Of a DNA stretch of 64,000 bases, positions 1-12,682 are shown in pieces (within the stretch, counting starts at the first letter, position 1; the number at the start of each line of letters is the position of its first letter). The DNA comes from Triplophysa rosa. Lineage: Eukaryota; Chordata; Actinopteri; Cypriniformes; Nemacheilidae. The notes beneath the pieces are model-generated. The model saw only the letters and a program-made list of their open reading frames with translations. It did no database searches and was not told where the DNA came from. The translations under genes were made by a program, and so were the position numbers. The DNA is taken from the NCBI RefSeq assembly GCF_024868665.1, contig NC_079891.1:21047262-21111261 (forward strand), in the 5' to 3' direction.

Positions 1-1284
1 GGATTGCACATAGTCAGAAACAAATGTATAATGTCGATTTGGATAAAGTCGATTTGGATAAAAGCATCTGCCAAATGCATACATGTAAATGTATTCAGTG
101 TAAGGGTTTAATGCATTATTTAGTAATAAAACTTCTCCTTATGAGAAGGAGTGTTTTTTTCCCATTGCATGACAATCCCCTATTAACCGGATGAGTTGCG
201 AACTTAAATATTAGTGTGTGTCTGTACTTATTTACATCTATGAGGATAACTAAATATAGTTGAATGTCATGACAATCGACTGTTTCATATGCCTTTATTA
301 GCTAAAATGCTTATTTGTATAAAATGCTTAATCAACTGTTAGTGATTAGTTCAGCTGTGTGAGGGTTATGTTTCAGGCAATATAAAATGTATATCATGAA
401 CCTTATATAAATATAAAAACAAACCAAAGTAAGCCCCTTAAACACTATCTTAATTGCTTTTGTTTATGGCATTTGTAATGATTACAGTAAGCTATAGGTA
501 TCTAAGCCATAAATGTGTTCATATTGAATGCTTTAATGCATTATTTTGTCAGATCAGGTCACAGAAGCAGGCCTGTCATGTGGAGGTGGCAGGGTCACAC
601 GTGAGGTCAAACAATGACATAGTAGTATGTTAGTTGTGAAATTCAGTACTGTGACAAATGTTAGGTTGACAATCTACAGTATGGTTTCTTAGTGTGTGTT
701 TACAATGAGAGATGCCGTGCACCACCAGTTGTGTCATTTTTATTAGGTGGCAGAAGCAGCTGTAGCCAAGCTGTAGCCAAGGTGAAGAGGCAGGGTCACA
801 GGTGTTTAGCCTTTTAAAACATGATTGTGTTATTTGTTGTGCATTATATTAAGGTTGCACTCTTATAAAGGTCTAAGCACTCAGTCATACATACAGTTGT
901 TTTAACAATGTAGGCATAAATACGTATGTATATAAAAAGCAACTAGTTGTATATTCTGGTGTATTTCTAAGGATAATCCTTAGAAATAAGTATAATCCTG
1001 CTGTAGACAGCAATTGACAGTGTAAGAATGAGAGTGACAACAATGAAAAACAGTTGATGTTGAATGTCATCAGTTGAAACAGTTGAAACAAGTTGATGTC
1101 TTCAGTGTCTATATTTGCTTTATATATTTTATCTTCATTTGTTTTAACTTTCTATGTTGCGAAGAGTTTTTCCATGTTTAAATGGAAACCGAACAACAAC
1201 ATGGATTTGTAATGTTGTCTCTTTTAGACTCGTGTTAACATTTTCGTCTTTTAGATTTTCACAGTTGTGTTGTTGTTGTTTTAC
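1..1284. other. lamc3 intron 3 (part), with SINE tail fragment
   Basis: This is the intron downstream of exon 3, open at the window edge. Around 30-100 is the 3' tail typical of teleost tRNA-derived SINEs (TTTGGATAAAAGCATCTGCC, then AAATGCATACATGTAAATGTA), with the GTCGATTTGGATAAA word present twice in tandem. No further laminin exon (LE-module pattern CKCNGH) is seen. The rest shows nothing I can name. Confidence 0.5.
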
Positions 1285-1415
1285 CTGCCCCCCACAGAGA
1301 AGTCAGATATGGCATAAAAATATGAGCGCAGCACTTTGGCATCTTTGAGGAACTCGTCTCCAAAAGTGTTCAGTCTGTCCAGAGAGATGAGGATATCTGT
1401 AGCTGTCACCCAGTC
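1285..1415 (-). CDS. lamc3: laminin gamma chain (lamc3-like), coding exon 3 (partial gene)
   Basis: On the minus strand, a TGTAG acceptor is followed by 131 nt that read [20 protein letters not shown], then [11 protein letters not shown] and [12 protein letters not shown], and end on the first two bases of an Arg codon before a GTAA donor. This is the last part of the laminin N-terminal (LN, domain VI) fold; the next expected residues begin the first LE (EGF-like) module, outside this window. Phase is correct: exon 2 ends on a full Gln codon and this exon starts on a full codon. It is too short for a plain ORF scan and was found by matching the known family pattern. No later exon is seen in 1-1284. 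Gamma chains are secreted basement-membrane subunits that assemble with alpha and beta chains; the LN domain mediates laminin network formation. Confidence 0.88.
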
Positions 1416-3626
1416 CTACAAAGAGAAAGAGAGATGAAAGAGTGTTTCAGTGCCCAGTACTTTTCTTAAGTGATCTTGTTTACAAAAGTTAACAAATTCA
1501 TGACTGTATGTGTTATTGCAGTGGCATCATGCTCGGCTGGTAAGATCACATGGTTGCAGAAAAAAGGGCCCAAAGCATCTCTCTCATCATTTATTTATCC
1601 TCATGCTGTCTCAAAACCGCAAGACTTAAAACAGCCTCAATGTTAATATTCTTTAGAAAATGCTGTACACGTAAAAACACAAACAATCTTCGAACATTTG
1701 AATTTACAGTTGGAGGTCTTTATGTATGCACATATGTGAGATAAAGAGAAATTAATGTAGGTGACAGAATGGATTTTTCTTTCCCTGTAGACAAAATATC
1801 AGCACATACCCCTCATACACGTATGGTCAAGTGGGTGCGTCACGTATTGGTGTGATAGTGTGAAAGGAATAGAGTTTGGTCATCCTTATCAGTTTCTGGC
1901 CTGTTGACCTCTGTTCTGTCCGTGTTAATGGGTTTTGAGCATGGGTGACAGCCCCGCATGCGTAGGTGAATGCGCACATGTTCCATTCTGTGGAACAAGG
2001 GGCCAAGATAAAGAAAAAGAGAGACGCTAGCTGGCCCAATCCCTGCAAGCACATCCAAACTTCCTCTCAGAAGGCCGGTAACACCATTCTTATTCACAGC
2101 AGTTGAGTAAACAAAACTGAGAAACAAATAACCCCATCCATGTATCTTTTTCTCTCTAATGATGCTCCTCTGGCTTTGCTTTCGTTTTCATTATATCTGC
2201 CCCTGTGTTCTTCTGCTTCCACCTTCCTCAAATTATTCTTCATTTTCACTGCTGCTTCTCTTTTCTTTTCCTCATCCACGCTTTATTCCTTAGCCTGTGT
2301 TTTTCTCTCTATCTGCTCGCTGCGTCTTGTCTTGCTTGTTTGTGCATCACGTAGAAAAGGACTTGTTTTGGGGGTAGAGACAATGTGCTGTGAATCACAA
2401 ACGCAAATAACTCCAGGACAAGAAACGAAAGATAGAGATATGGAATGTTTAGTTTGTCCGCTTTGAACTTATTCTAATGGGCTGTTTCCGGAGGTGAGGT
2501 GACAGGACAGGCAACGCTGGCTATGGCTTGGGCATCTAAAGGCCCCTGAGGTTGGGATAATTACAGTAGGATAGTTGACAAATCTGCAGGAAGGCCCTGT
2601 AAATGTATTCTTCTAAGTCTCTACAATCCCCACTGACTGCATCACTATTCTGATCCTCAGTGGTCTGGGATATCTCCAAATAAGCATGCAGAACTTAATA
2701 TATGCATGGGTGTCAAGCAGGTCATGAAATGACATTTAGATTCAGGTTTCATTTATTTATTTATTTACACGTCAGGAGCTTTAGTTCTGTAAATGCAAAT
2801 AGCAAGTCATTTTTCTTTATTAACCTAACATTGAGAAACCTTTTCAAATGTAGTAATAGCATATTATTTAGGTTCTCTTGCTGTTAGTACAAGCGTACAA
2901 CTAGACACTTACAATGTGTGCTAACTGTGTATCTTGCGACACTAACCTAAAGACGAATGCCCAAGCACAAGAATACCTCATTTAAATCAATGGTGGGCTA
3001 ATTCTGTAAAACAGTGCATACAGAAACAGAAAGAGATGCAAAGATTTCTTTACCCTGTTGGTTTATCTGCTTCAGTCAGGGTCGTGTTAACAAGCGCTCT
3101 GTCATCTCTCCGCATTTGTACCGTGATTAATTGTATTGCCACTTCACAGCTCAGCTTATTGGCTCAGACTCTATGCCATTAAAGGATGTTCCCTGGGTTG
3201 GAATTAAAGGCACATTTGATTTCAAGTGCCATGAATCCCTAACCACAACTTATCTATGTCTTATACTGTATGGTAACAGAGTATGGATAGAAACAGAAAT
3301 CAATTTAAAGCAGCCATCCGTAACTTATTGGGTTAAAAATAAACAAATATAAGTTGAGCCTTCCTATCCTGATTTGCAATGGTAAGATTATAAAAAAAAC
3401 ATTTAACCGTCAGAAAGAATTTAAAAGGAATGTCAGTTTGATGCCAGTTGACGTCAACCCACATAAATATAAGTTTGTAAAGTAACATGCAATTTTATGT
3501 TTCAAACAGAGATGGTGATGAGCACTTGAGAAACATAGGCAACGCTGATCCAGAAGATTTTTCTGCTTTAGTTTTTTATATTATACACGTTTGAACAAAA
3601 TACAACAAACAGAACCTTTATAATCT
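1416..3626. other. lamc3 intron 2, unannotated part
   Basis: AT-rich intronic sequence. I see no exon, RNA gene or recognisable repeat beyond short ATTT runs near 2750. Confidence 0.5.
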
Positions 3627-3856
3627 TTAAAGTGGCCATATGACACGGCTAAAACGAATATTATCGTTTGTTTTAGATGTAATGCAATATGTCTACACGA
3701 TTTAAGGTTAAAAAACGCTGTATTTCCCACACACCGTGCATGTTTGTATCTCCTCTTTGCCCCGCCTCTCTGAAACGTGCAGATTTTTTACAAAACTCAT
3801 CGCTCTGAAAAGCGAGGTGTGTTATGATTGGCCAGTTAACCAGTGCGTAGTGATTG
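3627..3856 (+). repeat. Truncated TTAA-type miniature element
   Basis: Begins TTAAAGTGGCCATATGACAC and matches, in opposite orientation inside, the complete element at 30158-30695 (shared GGCCAGTTAACCAGTGCGTAG word and CATCGCTCTGAAA block). The right end is lost where the LINE fragment begins at about 3857. Confidence 0.6.
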
Positions 3857-5211
3857 ACTATAAGACTTGACTACTGTAATGCACTGCTTAGTGGTTGTCC
3901 TGCATCATCAATAAACAAACTACAGTTAGTTCAAAATGCAGCTGCTAGAGTTCTAACCAGGTCCAGAAAATATGATCACATAACCCCAGTTTTATCATCC
4001 CTTCACTGGTTACCCATTAAGTATCGTATTGACTTTAAAGTTCTTTTAATTACTTATAAAGTAAAAGAGCTTCTATCTTATTAAAAGCCATCACGCTCTC
4101 TAAGATCTCAAAACTCTGGACTTTTGATAACAGCTAGAATAAATAAATCCACCAAAAGAGCTAAAGCTTTGTCATACGTAGCACCTAAACTCTGGAATAG
4201 CCTTACCGATACTATTCGAGGGTCAGACACACTCTCCCTATTTAAATCTAGATTAAAGACACATCTTTTCAGCCAAGCTTTCACTTAATGCATAATATGC
4301 TAAATTAATTAATTAATGAATGAACAGCAGCTACGCTAATTATTCTCTTTTTTCCCTCCTCCCCCGCCTTGGGATGCCCATCCCAAGGTATGGAGAGATG
4401 TACGCCAGGACCAGATGAACGTCATATGCCCATCCCTAACTAGAGATCACACCAGCTCCAGCTGAACATCCGGTGCCATCCTCCTGCAAGAGCCTGGACT
4501 GACTGACTGACGGACTGACTGACCATCCCAGCTCCATCTCAAGCAATTCCATCACCACCCAAGAGCAAAGTGACCATCTCAGCTCCAGCTCAGGCAATTC
4601 CATCCCCAACCAAGAGCAAAGACGGACTACTTGTCACATTAATGCTAAATTTACAATGATTAGTATTAAATGCTAAACTTACATCACATGACAGCAGTTT
4701 GAAGTTATAGCTGCACTCAGTTACATTATTCCATTATTATTTTCCCTGCTTATAACATTCCTCTGTTGCCTGATATCGATAAAAAAAATAATAATAATAA
4801 GACAAATTAGACCCAAACGGTTTCAACAAATGAAACTTCCTAAATCACAACTAATAAACTCTCCCTATTCTTCATAAACATTTACTCAGTAACTTTTATT
4901 CAAAGTCACTGAGTGCAGCTGTGACACGTCAGATGAGATCCTGCCCTCCCGGGTGAGGCTGGTTTCTCCCGAGTTTTTTTTTTCTCCATTTATTTATCAT
5001 TGGAGTTTGGGTTCCTCGCCACAGGGCATTGTTGGCTGGCTTGCTCACCGGGAAACTGCATTTATTAGATATTATTAGAATGATCTTGCTTGTTCTATAA
5101 ACACCATGCACTGTGCTGTGTTTTTCATGTTCTTCTCCTGTAAAGCTGCTTTGGAACAATCCGCATTGTGAAAAGCACTATATAAATAAAATTGAATTGA
5201 ATTGAAAAAAA
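3857..5211 (+). mobile_element. 5'-truncated L2/CR1-like LINE, 3' end
   Basis: The plus strand encodes the C-terminal end of a LINE reverse transcriptase: RLDYCNALLSGCP, LQLVQNAAARVLTRSRK, YDHITPVLSSLHWLPIKYRI, and after one stop APKLWNSL and FKSRLKTHLFSQAF, ending near 4288. A 0.9 kb 3' UTR follows and ends in AATAAA and a short (TTGAA)n tail at 5190-5204. It is the same subfamily as the longer copy at 33.5-35.6 kb. The frame has stops and is dead. The clade name is from memory of the family pattern. Confidence 0.8.
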
Positions 5212-7734
5212 AATCAACAAATGCATCAAAGCAAACAAGCGCTCTGATTTAATTTAAATAGAAAATGGTTGCCACCTAGATATAATTAATCCAATACCTT
5301 ACGGCTAAACCACAATGACATTCAAAGCGACATCATGTCATAATGAAGAAAATATGATTTTAATTTTGTCCCTCCTATTTTCATGTCTTGATTAATACTA
5401 GCTGAACTATGGCTAATTGTCTCAGGCCAGTTGCTCTATGAGATATTATTTACATGGTAGGATGGAAGTAATCCTTGAAAGGTTAATTATTAGATCGTTT
5501 ATTGGCGGTTCTTTGTGCAAACGGCAGCGTGCAGTTAATTAGTCTTCATTTGCTTTTGCCTGTTCGGCTGATGAGTTCATTAAAACTGCTGACTACAGAG
5601 AAAATGAAAAACAGTCTCTCAGTTCTCAATCGGGCAATGTGGTTTCTTACACTTTATTGAGTGTTTTTGTGAAAGTACACTCCTCACAGCCACACGCCTT
5701 TCAAGGGCACGTCCTGTCATCACATCACGCAGTGTACCGTCTCCCTCCTTCAGTTACCTCCCTCTCTTACTCCCTCATATGAAGGTCTCAGCCTGGAGGG
5801 TCCCCATGATTAGAATGCATCAGTAAAAGGTTTGTCTCTCATTTCATACGAAATAACTTTTTTAATTTGATTGCTTAGGTTCACTGTGTGCCGCTCTCTT
5901 TTATGCTCTCCCCATCTCTCATTCTCATTCAATGCTGCCATTGCAATTTAACACCCAGCTCTTCAGCCTTAGCCAGAGAGAGAGAGCGTGCACGCCGATT
6001 TAATGGATGACTGAACAAATTAAATTTGAATTCATAGGACAACTTTCATCTTCAGCATGAATTTTGTTGCTGGGAAAATATATAATAATGCGGTACTAAC
6101 TGTAAAAAACACATACAAATATCCCCTCTTTGTTGTAATTGATTACTTTGAAGGAAATCATAAAGGATTCGGTTACTGTAGCAAATTTGTTTCAAAATAG
6201 TGAAAAATTGAAAAGATGCTTATGTTAAAAGATCAACATCAGGCTTCACCCATGTTCTGATAAACAATAATTATTTGTATGGGTATACAGTCAGTTGCAT
6301 TTTAGGGTACATTTACACAATGGTGTACCAAAAATTACAAAGTTTTGCCTTTGCTAGAAAAGTTTAAAAAAGTCTGTTTTCAGGTGGCCACCACCCGCAC
6401 AATACTTAAGTAGCCTACTAATACACTTTTCAACAAACATCTTTGAGAAAAACAATTCAAAAACATCAAACGGAGTATCCAACTGAGTTGATTAAAGGAG
6501 TAATACAGTAGATGTTAGCAGCACCGAACACACTGCAGTCGATTCAAAATCGTTCTGTCTCTCTCTAAGCGTTTTTTTCTTTCCTTAAATTATTCTCAGG
6601 ATAGAAACGCAGCCCAGGGGGCCTCTTGTCTCTGTCATCCGATTTGGAGTTCAAACATTCTTCCCATTCTCTCTTTCTTCTACTGAGAGGTTTAAGAGAA
6701 GAGAAAGCTGTCTGTTAAAATTCTTTCTATAGAAGGCGCAGTAGGAGAGACATGAGGATTAAAATGCTTATACTAAAGGCAGGATGCCGTCTTGTGGCTT
6801 AAAAGCTGATGAAATATGGATGTTTTCGCACATACTGCTGGAGAAGACAGGAAGGTCAACCACACGTCTCCGATAGACCTCTACTTCTGTGCTTTTTATG
6901 CTTTTCTCATGTTGAAAAGATCTTATTCATTCATTTGAACATAATTGCTTTAGTCTGTGTAGGGTTCTCACCACAACAGTAAATAAGAAAGCATCTCTAT
7001 AAAGTTCTAATTGATTAATATGTAGACTAATACCAGCTAATGCAAGAAATGCAAGAAACGCAAGAAATTTTTTTTCAAAGCCAGAGCTTTAGAGTGGTCC
7101 TCAGTTACTGTATTTATTGTGCCAAGCCAAACACGCCAGAAAAAAGAAGTTTGTTTTTCCCTATGTGCTCTTGCATTCGTGTTTTGTTGATGCTAAGGAG
7201 TGAGGGCTTTTAAAAGGCTTTCTGTCTAGACAGAAAAAGGCTTTGAAAGTTGCCATAATGAAGAACAGGCTTCGCAAGTCATTTCAGCCACATTTACAAA
7301 GGTCAGCTCATCTTCATAACATCCACAAGTTCAGCTCATTTCCATAAACATTCAGGCTGCTTCTGCTAAAGGGAAAACTAAGAGATGTAAACGGCCAGCC
7401 AAATGGATCTTTTCCCTTTTCACACTTTAATTTAACAATGTCACAGACAAAGAAAATAGTGAGAGGGAGAGAGAGATAGGGAGGGACAGAGAAAGTATGT
7501 GTTTTTTAATGAAAGGGTTTGACTTCATTGATCTCGGTTTCATTCAGATTAGAAGTGAGAGTGAACTCATTTTCTCATTAAAATAAGGAGGCGTGCAAAG
7601 ATGGAAAAAGACAAAGAGTGGCAGAATGAGATGGGATTTATTGAATCAATCATGTTCTCCTGTGATGCTTAACGGGTTTATTGTGAAAAAACATACCCAA
7701 GTGACCTTTTTTATAGTTATATATACATAGAGAT
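5212..7734. other. lamc3 intron 2, no gene; possible conserved non-coding block
   Basis: No exon or known repeat seen. The part around 5400-5640 is free of repeats and rich in homeodomain-type TTAATTA words, the look of a vertebrate non-coding element. That is impression only. Confidence 0.35.
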
Positions 7735-7803
7735 ATACATTTACCCGCTTGTGTGCGTCATGAACCCATGACCTTGGGATTGCTACCAGTTGAGCTATAC
7801 AGA
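7735..7803 (-). repeat. tRNA-derived SINE head (fragment)
   Basis: Reads on the minus strand as TATAGCTCAACTGGTAGCA (A-box-like) followed by AAGGTCATGGGTTCATGAC (B-box-like), the usual head of cyprinid tRNA-derived SINEs. The part between the boxes is shortened, so it cannot fold as a tRNA. Confidence 0.6.
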
Positions 7804-8412
7804 AACAAAAGACAGGCAAAAAGAACAAGGTGGTCCATGTGAAACAGACACACACACACAAAAAAAGATTTGTCACCACTTTCATGTAAACTGGCTTGCT
7901 TATTGATCTGGGGTTGCTTTATAATCAGCATGTCGATGAACGCCTCGCCGAGCAGAAATCTATGGGAAACTGGGCCATTAGGGAAAGCTCAGCTATTAAA
8001 AACTCCGACAGAGATTTTGAAAGCGAAAAACAGTCAATCATCAAAGAAGTGACAGAGAAGGGAAATGGAAGGCATGCTGTGCCATCATTCTTGTTAACGA
8101 TCACAAAAATGCAGAATGCAGTGCCGCGAAACCTTGATCAGATCAGCCATGAAAGCTTGGGAGGTAACAGCAAATAATGGCTGTATCTGAATCCTGAGAG
8201 ATGCAACGTATTTACATTTACTTCCTGCTGTGATGCTTTCCAAACTAAAGTGACAGACAAGAAAATGTGAGTAGCAAGGTAAGGCAATCAAGAGCAAACA
8301 ATGCAGATCAAGTTTTGAAGTCACAAAAGTTTTCCCACTGTACAACTTCTACTTCCACTAATCTGAAATGCCATTTTGTCCATTTTTTTTAACTAAAGAC
8401 ATGGAAGTTATC
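7804..8412. other. lamc3 intron 2, unannotated
   Basis: A short CA run near 7850; otherwise nothing recognised. Open frames at 7870-8177 match no family I know and lie inside the laminin intron. Confidence 0.45.
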
Positions 8413-8710
8413 GGTAAAGTGACCCAAAAATTCTGTCATCATTTACTCACCCTCTTGTCATTCTGTATGACTTTCTTCTGCAGAACACAAAAAAAGATAT
8501 TTTGAAGAATGTTGGTATTTGAAAAATGGTGGAACCCATTCACTTCTATTGTATGGACACAAAACCAATGCAAGTCAATGAGTACAGATGTTGTTTGGTT
8601 ACCGGGATTCTTTAAAATACCTTCTTTTGTGTTCTGCAAAAGTTTTGAAATGGTAAGTGGGTGAATAAATGATGACAGAATTTTCACTTTTGGATGAACT
8701 ATCACTTTAA
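8413..8710 (+). repeat. Short inverted-repeat element ('GTTCACCC' cyprinid family)
   Basis: The left end has AAATTCTGTCATCATTTACT and CACCCTC; the right end is the inverse, ending TGATGACAGAATTTTCACTT, TTGGATGAACTATCACTTTAA. The middle carries the standard inverted blocks (AGATATTTTGAAGAATGTTGG; TTGTATGGACACAAAACCA). This resembles the teleost Angel-type miniature elements; the name is from memory. Confidence 0.75.
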
Positions 8711-9400
8711 TTCACTCATAAAGTGCTGCTTTTTCAACCATTAGTCAGGTCGAAAGCAGCAAACACAACCATTATATTAAAAGTTACATTTGACATTTAG
8801 CCTCAAACGTCACGCCCATGGAAAAAGTATATGAGGTTCACTTAAACTTTTGACACGTTCGTGCATGGACACTGATCTGATATCGCAAGGAAATTTCCAT
8901 TCCCCTAAGGATGACATGGTTGAAAATGAAACGTGATTGGTTGCTTTACCTTTATGTCATATGGGCTCTTGGGCAGTCCATGGTTCCCACACATTGGAAA
9001 CAAGACTACATTTGACCTAACCACAGGTTAAAACAACCCAGAATTGAATGTTTGACACATGCTATTAAAGTGTAAGCTTAACAAATAGTGTCAGGTTTTT
9101 ATAATTCAATCTGGAAAGTATTAACAAATTAACAAAATCTTTGATTGTAAGATATAACTATTTCAAAACGGAACACATGCAGAGCAAACTCCAGAGGCAA
9201 ATTATTTAAAACGACGGATTTAGAGAATCAGTCGACTGAAAACCTTGAACTTTTCCATGTGTGGTAGATGTTTGCTGTTTCCTGTTGTGTTCTCGATTCT
9301 CCAAATGATCTAAATTAGTCATCTTACACAAACTCAGCACAGACACAACACACTGAAATCTAACTCTAACTCAAGCCAGACTTCTGAGACTATAACCATT
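8711..9400. other. lamc3 intron 2, unannotated
   Basis: Nothing recognised except a short GGTTAAAACAACCCAGAATT word near 9030, which also occurs in the miniature element at 12683. Confidence 0.4.
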
Positions 9401-9837
9401 TTAAAGGGATAGTTCACCCAAAAATGAAAATTCTGTCATGAATTACTCACTCTCTAGTTGTTCCAAACCTGTATACATTTCTTTGTTCTGTTGAATACAA
9501 AGAAAGCTATTTGGAAGATTGTTAGCAACTGAAATTTCTGGTGCACCACTGACTAACATGGTAGGAAAAAATACTCTATATTTTTTGTTCTGTTGAAGAC
9601 AAAAGAAGATATTTTATGGAAATTAGGAAAGCAAACAGTTCTGGGACACCTTTGACTACCATTTTAACATTTCCTGCAATGGTAGTCAAGGGTGTCCCAG
9701 AACTGTCAGTTGCTAACCTTCTTCCAAATATCTTTCTCTGTGTTCAACCAAACAAAGAAATGTATAAAGGTTTGGAACAACTAAAGGATGAGTAATTCAT
9801 GACAGAATTTTCATTTTTGGGTGAATTATCCCTTTTA
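9401..9837. repeat. Near-palindromic inverted-repeat element
   Basis: Starts TTAAAGGGATAGTTCACCCA and ends TTTTTGGGTGAATTATCCCTT, forming a long inverted repeat. The centre (9640-9705) pairs GGGACACCTTTGACTACCAT with its inverse around a short loop. Same family as the element at 8413, with longer pairing arms. Confidence 0.8.
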
Positions 9838-10821
9838 CATCACTGACCTGGATACACTAAACGTAACAATTGAAATCTGTACTTAATATGAGAAAAACAA
9901 TTCAGGAGGTCATTGTACAACTGGCGAAGGTTTATGGATGTACATAATGTAAGTGCTTTTTGAGTAGAGAGAGAGAGGAAAGGACAAGTCAACCTCACAA
10001 AATCAAGAATATATAAAGACAAGAGCCTACATAAAGAATAACCTGGTAGCCGTGAAAAGTTCAGGGGTTTGGACATTAGCAAAAGAGGAGAGAAGTTAAT
10101 GAAAGACACTTGACACTTTATCCGAGTGACTAAATCACTACTTTCACCCTCTAATTACACAGAGAAAGAATTAGTGCTTAAAGTAATGAGTACAGAGGGA
10201 AATAAATGGAGGGTGAAGCACAAGTGTGTGTGTGTGCGTGTGTGGACAGAAATACTGAAAAAAGTACAACGACTAACGGGAGGGGTTGGCAACCCCCCCA
10301 AACAGCTGTACTTTTCACCTGTGCATGAACACAGAATCCATATTTCACACAGTACCACCGCTTTTTATAACTGTGTTCTACTACCACACCATGAAGTAAT
10401 GGGATGTGCTAGTTGTAGACGTGTAGAAATGAAGAAATGTATATGCATCTACAGCTTCCTGCTCTCTTCACACCCTCATGTCAATCATATAAAATCTAGT
10501 GAATTAATTCAAATAGCTTGGCTGACAACAGGATGACATTTGGATAATTGGAGAGTCCTTCTTTCATTCATATCTGCAGAAGATCCAGTTCTGCTTTTAC
10601 AGAGACCATTATGAAGAGCAAGCAGAACTCTGACATGATGTAGGTGATACATTTATTCTGAGCTGTTAGTCATTATAAACAAGTTTGTGCGATAAAAAAC
10701 AGGGATTGGTGGGGGAGCACGGAATGAAAAAAAGCTTCAAAGTGCCCCTGAAAAAAATTGTTTAGCCTTCACAATCCAAGTCCATTGTGGAACACTGGGG
10801 ACTGCACCTTTCTTGTAAAAA
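9838..10821. other. lamc3 intron 2, unannotated
   Basis: A short (TG)n near 10224-10242 and open frames on both strands without recognisable domains. No gene supported. Confidence 0.45.
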
Positions 10822-11044
10822 GTTAAAATATAGTCATTATTTATTCAACCTAAAAACCTGTACATGAATCTTTCTTCTGTGAAAAACAAAAGAACATACT
10901 TTGTGTCCATACAATGGAAGTCAATGGGTCCCCAATATTGTTCATTCTTCAAAATATCTTCTTTTGTGTTCTTCAGAAGAATGACAGTCCTACGGGGTTG
11001 GAATAAACGATGAGAGAATTGTCATTTTTGGGCGAGCCCTTTAG
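10822..11044 (+). repeat. Degraded inverted-repeat element ('GTTCACCC' family)
   Basis: Contains TTGTGTCCATACAATGGAAG, AAAATATCTTCTTTTGTGTTC and the right end TTGTCATTTTTGGGCGAGCC, CTTTAG. The left end is eroded. Confidence 0.65.
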
Positions 11045-12059
11045 CTCCTGTGTGCAAAACAAGTCTCTTTCAGGTCTTTCTTTTTTGGTGGGGCTACTAG
11101 GGGTCCCTTACATATTTTCATGACAATTCTTCTCCCAAACACGTTAGGGCCTCATTCAGAAGAAATAAACTGTTATCTCTACTCGCAAATAAAATGACAT
11201 CTTTCCATTTCTGCTGTGCCCTCTCCCTTATCGTTTTAAAGGCTCTTTCTAATGTTTTCTTTAGAACGGAAAGAAAAACAACAATGAATGAATGAGGAAG
11301 CTTTTACCTAATATGAGCCCCCAAACAAACCTCAGCTGGTCCAGATATCATCATGCCTGGGTAAGCACTGCACTAACTCACCTGAATTTGTGTGATTCAG
11401 TGGATAAAAGCATCTGTGTAAATGGGAAGGTGCATGCTGTTTTTCATTAAAATACTTTTCCTTTAATGCACATTTATTTTTATATTACTGTACAATCAGA
11501 ATTTTCTAGATTTACTGTACAAGGAAAGTATCATTAAATGCAGAGGTGTTATGCAACCTTTACTGAGGGAGCACCAGCGGCTGTTCTTACTCCTGGATAA
11601 TCAAAGTTTTCTTCTTTTCAAAGTTTTCAAAATTCACAAACCAATCTGATAAACATGCATTAATGGCCATGGTACTTTCAGCTATGTCAGTGTTCTTTTT
11701 CTCTCATCATCATCATGTTGGTTTTAAAAATAGATGTGGAGGAGGAAATGTCTCAGTCTGAGTGTTGGCAGGTAGTGATCATCTCATATCCTGTCAACTT
11801 TGGTTTGATTTTGACCTATTTCAATGCATATGTTTCTATTCATACATTACATGAATGTGTGAGTCTGCGTATACATTTCTCATTGAGACAATATCAAGCT
11901 CTGGCTATGGTCTGTCACCTTTGGTTTTCTGAACTTCTTTTGATGACCGTGACTGTTTCTCTGTGTGGGAAGAGCTCACTACAAATTCTCAGAAAAGGTT
12001 GCAGGCTCTATTTAGAAGCGTGACATGCTGAGCACTCATGTTTGGCTGTGTGATTCTGC
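11045..12059. other. lamc3 intron 2, unannotated
   Basis: A SINE-tail-like word (GTGGATAAAAGCATCTGTG) near 11400; otherwise nothing recognised. Confidence 0.4.
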
Positions 12060-12682
12060 CAGGAACACTGTTACAAAATGTTACAAAAGGTGATGCCATT
12101 CAAGAACCATTTTGGTCTGTTTACTCAAAGGTTCTTATAGGAACCATTTCTCAATTTTTTATCAAAATCTCTAAAGAACCCCTTTCCACTTGAAAGAACC
12201 TTTCCTGTAACAGAATGTTTCTGTATGTTATGGCATCGCGAAGCACCACTTTTTAAAGAGTGAAAGTCATAAAATTAAAACCACAGTGTACGCTTGATCA
12301 CCACGATGCCATAGAAGAATATTTTTTGTCTAAATGGTTCCATAAAGAATCTTTAACATCCTAAGAACCTTTCTGTTTAACAAAAGGTTCTTTGTGACGA
12401 AAGAGTTCTTGAGATTATAAAAAGGTAAGAAAGAGATGGTTCTTTAAAGCACCTTTGACTGAACGGTTCTTTGTGGAACCAAAAATGGTTCTTCTATGGC
12501 ATCGCTGTGAAGAACCACCTTTTCAAGAGTGTACCATAGAAGCTTTTTGGCTGAAACATTCCATAGAGAATCTTTAACATTTGAAGAACCTTTCTGGTTT
12601 ACAAAAGGTTCTAGTGAAAAAAAAGTTCTTCACGCTCTGAAGGAAAGAAATGATTCTCTTAAAAACCTTTGATTTTGGTGCA
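12060..12682. repeat. 'GGTTCTT/AAGAACC' dispersed inverted repeat block
   Basis: Dense alternation of GAACCATTTTTGGTTCTT, AAAGAACCTTTC and AAAAGGTTCTTTG words in both orientations, with TATGGCATCG twice (about 12231 and 12497). This type of repeat is common in cyprinid genomes. It appears as two or three degenerate copies side by side. Confidence 0.6.

Noticed and set aside
1154..1348. Plus-strand open frame over lamc3 exon 3
   Set aside because: The minus strand carries a laminin exon with correct splice sites; the plus frame has no support.
7735..7803. A tRNA gene
   Set aside because: Boxes A and B are present, but the anticodon arm region is shortened and the sequence matches a SINE head.
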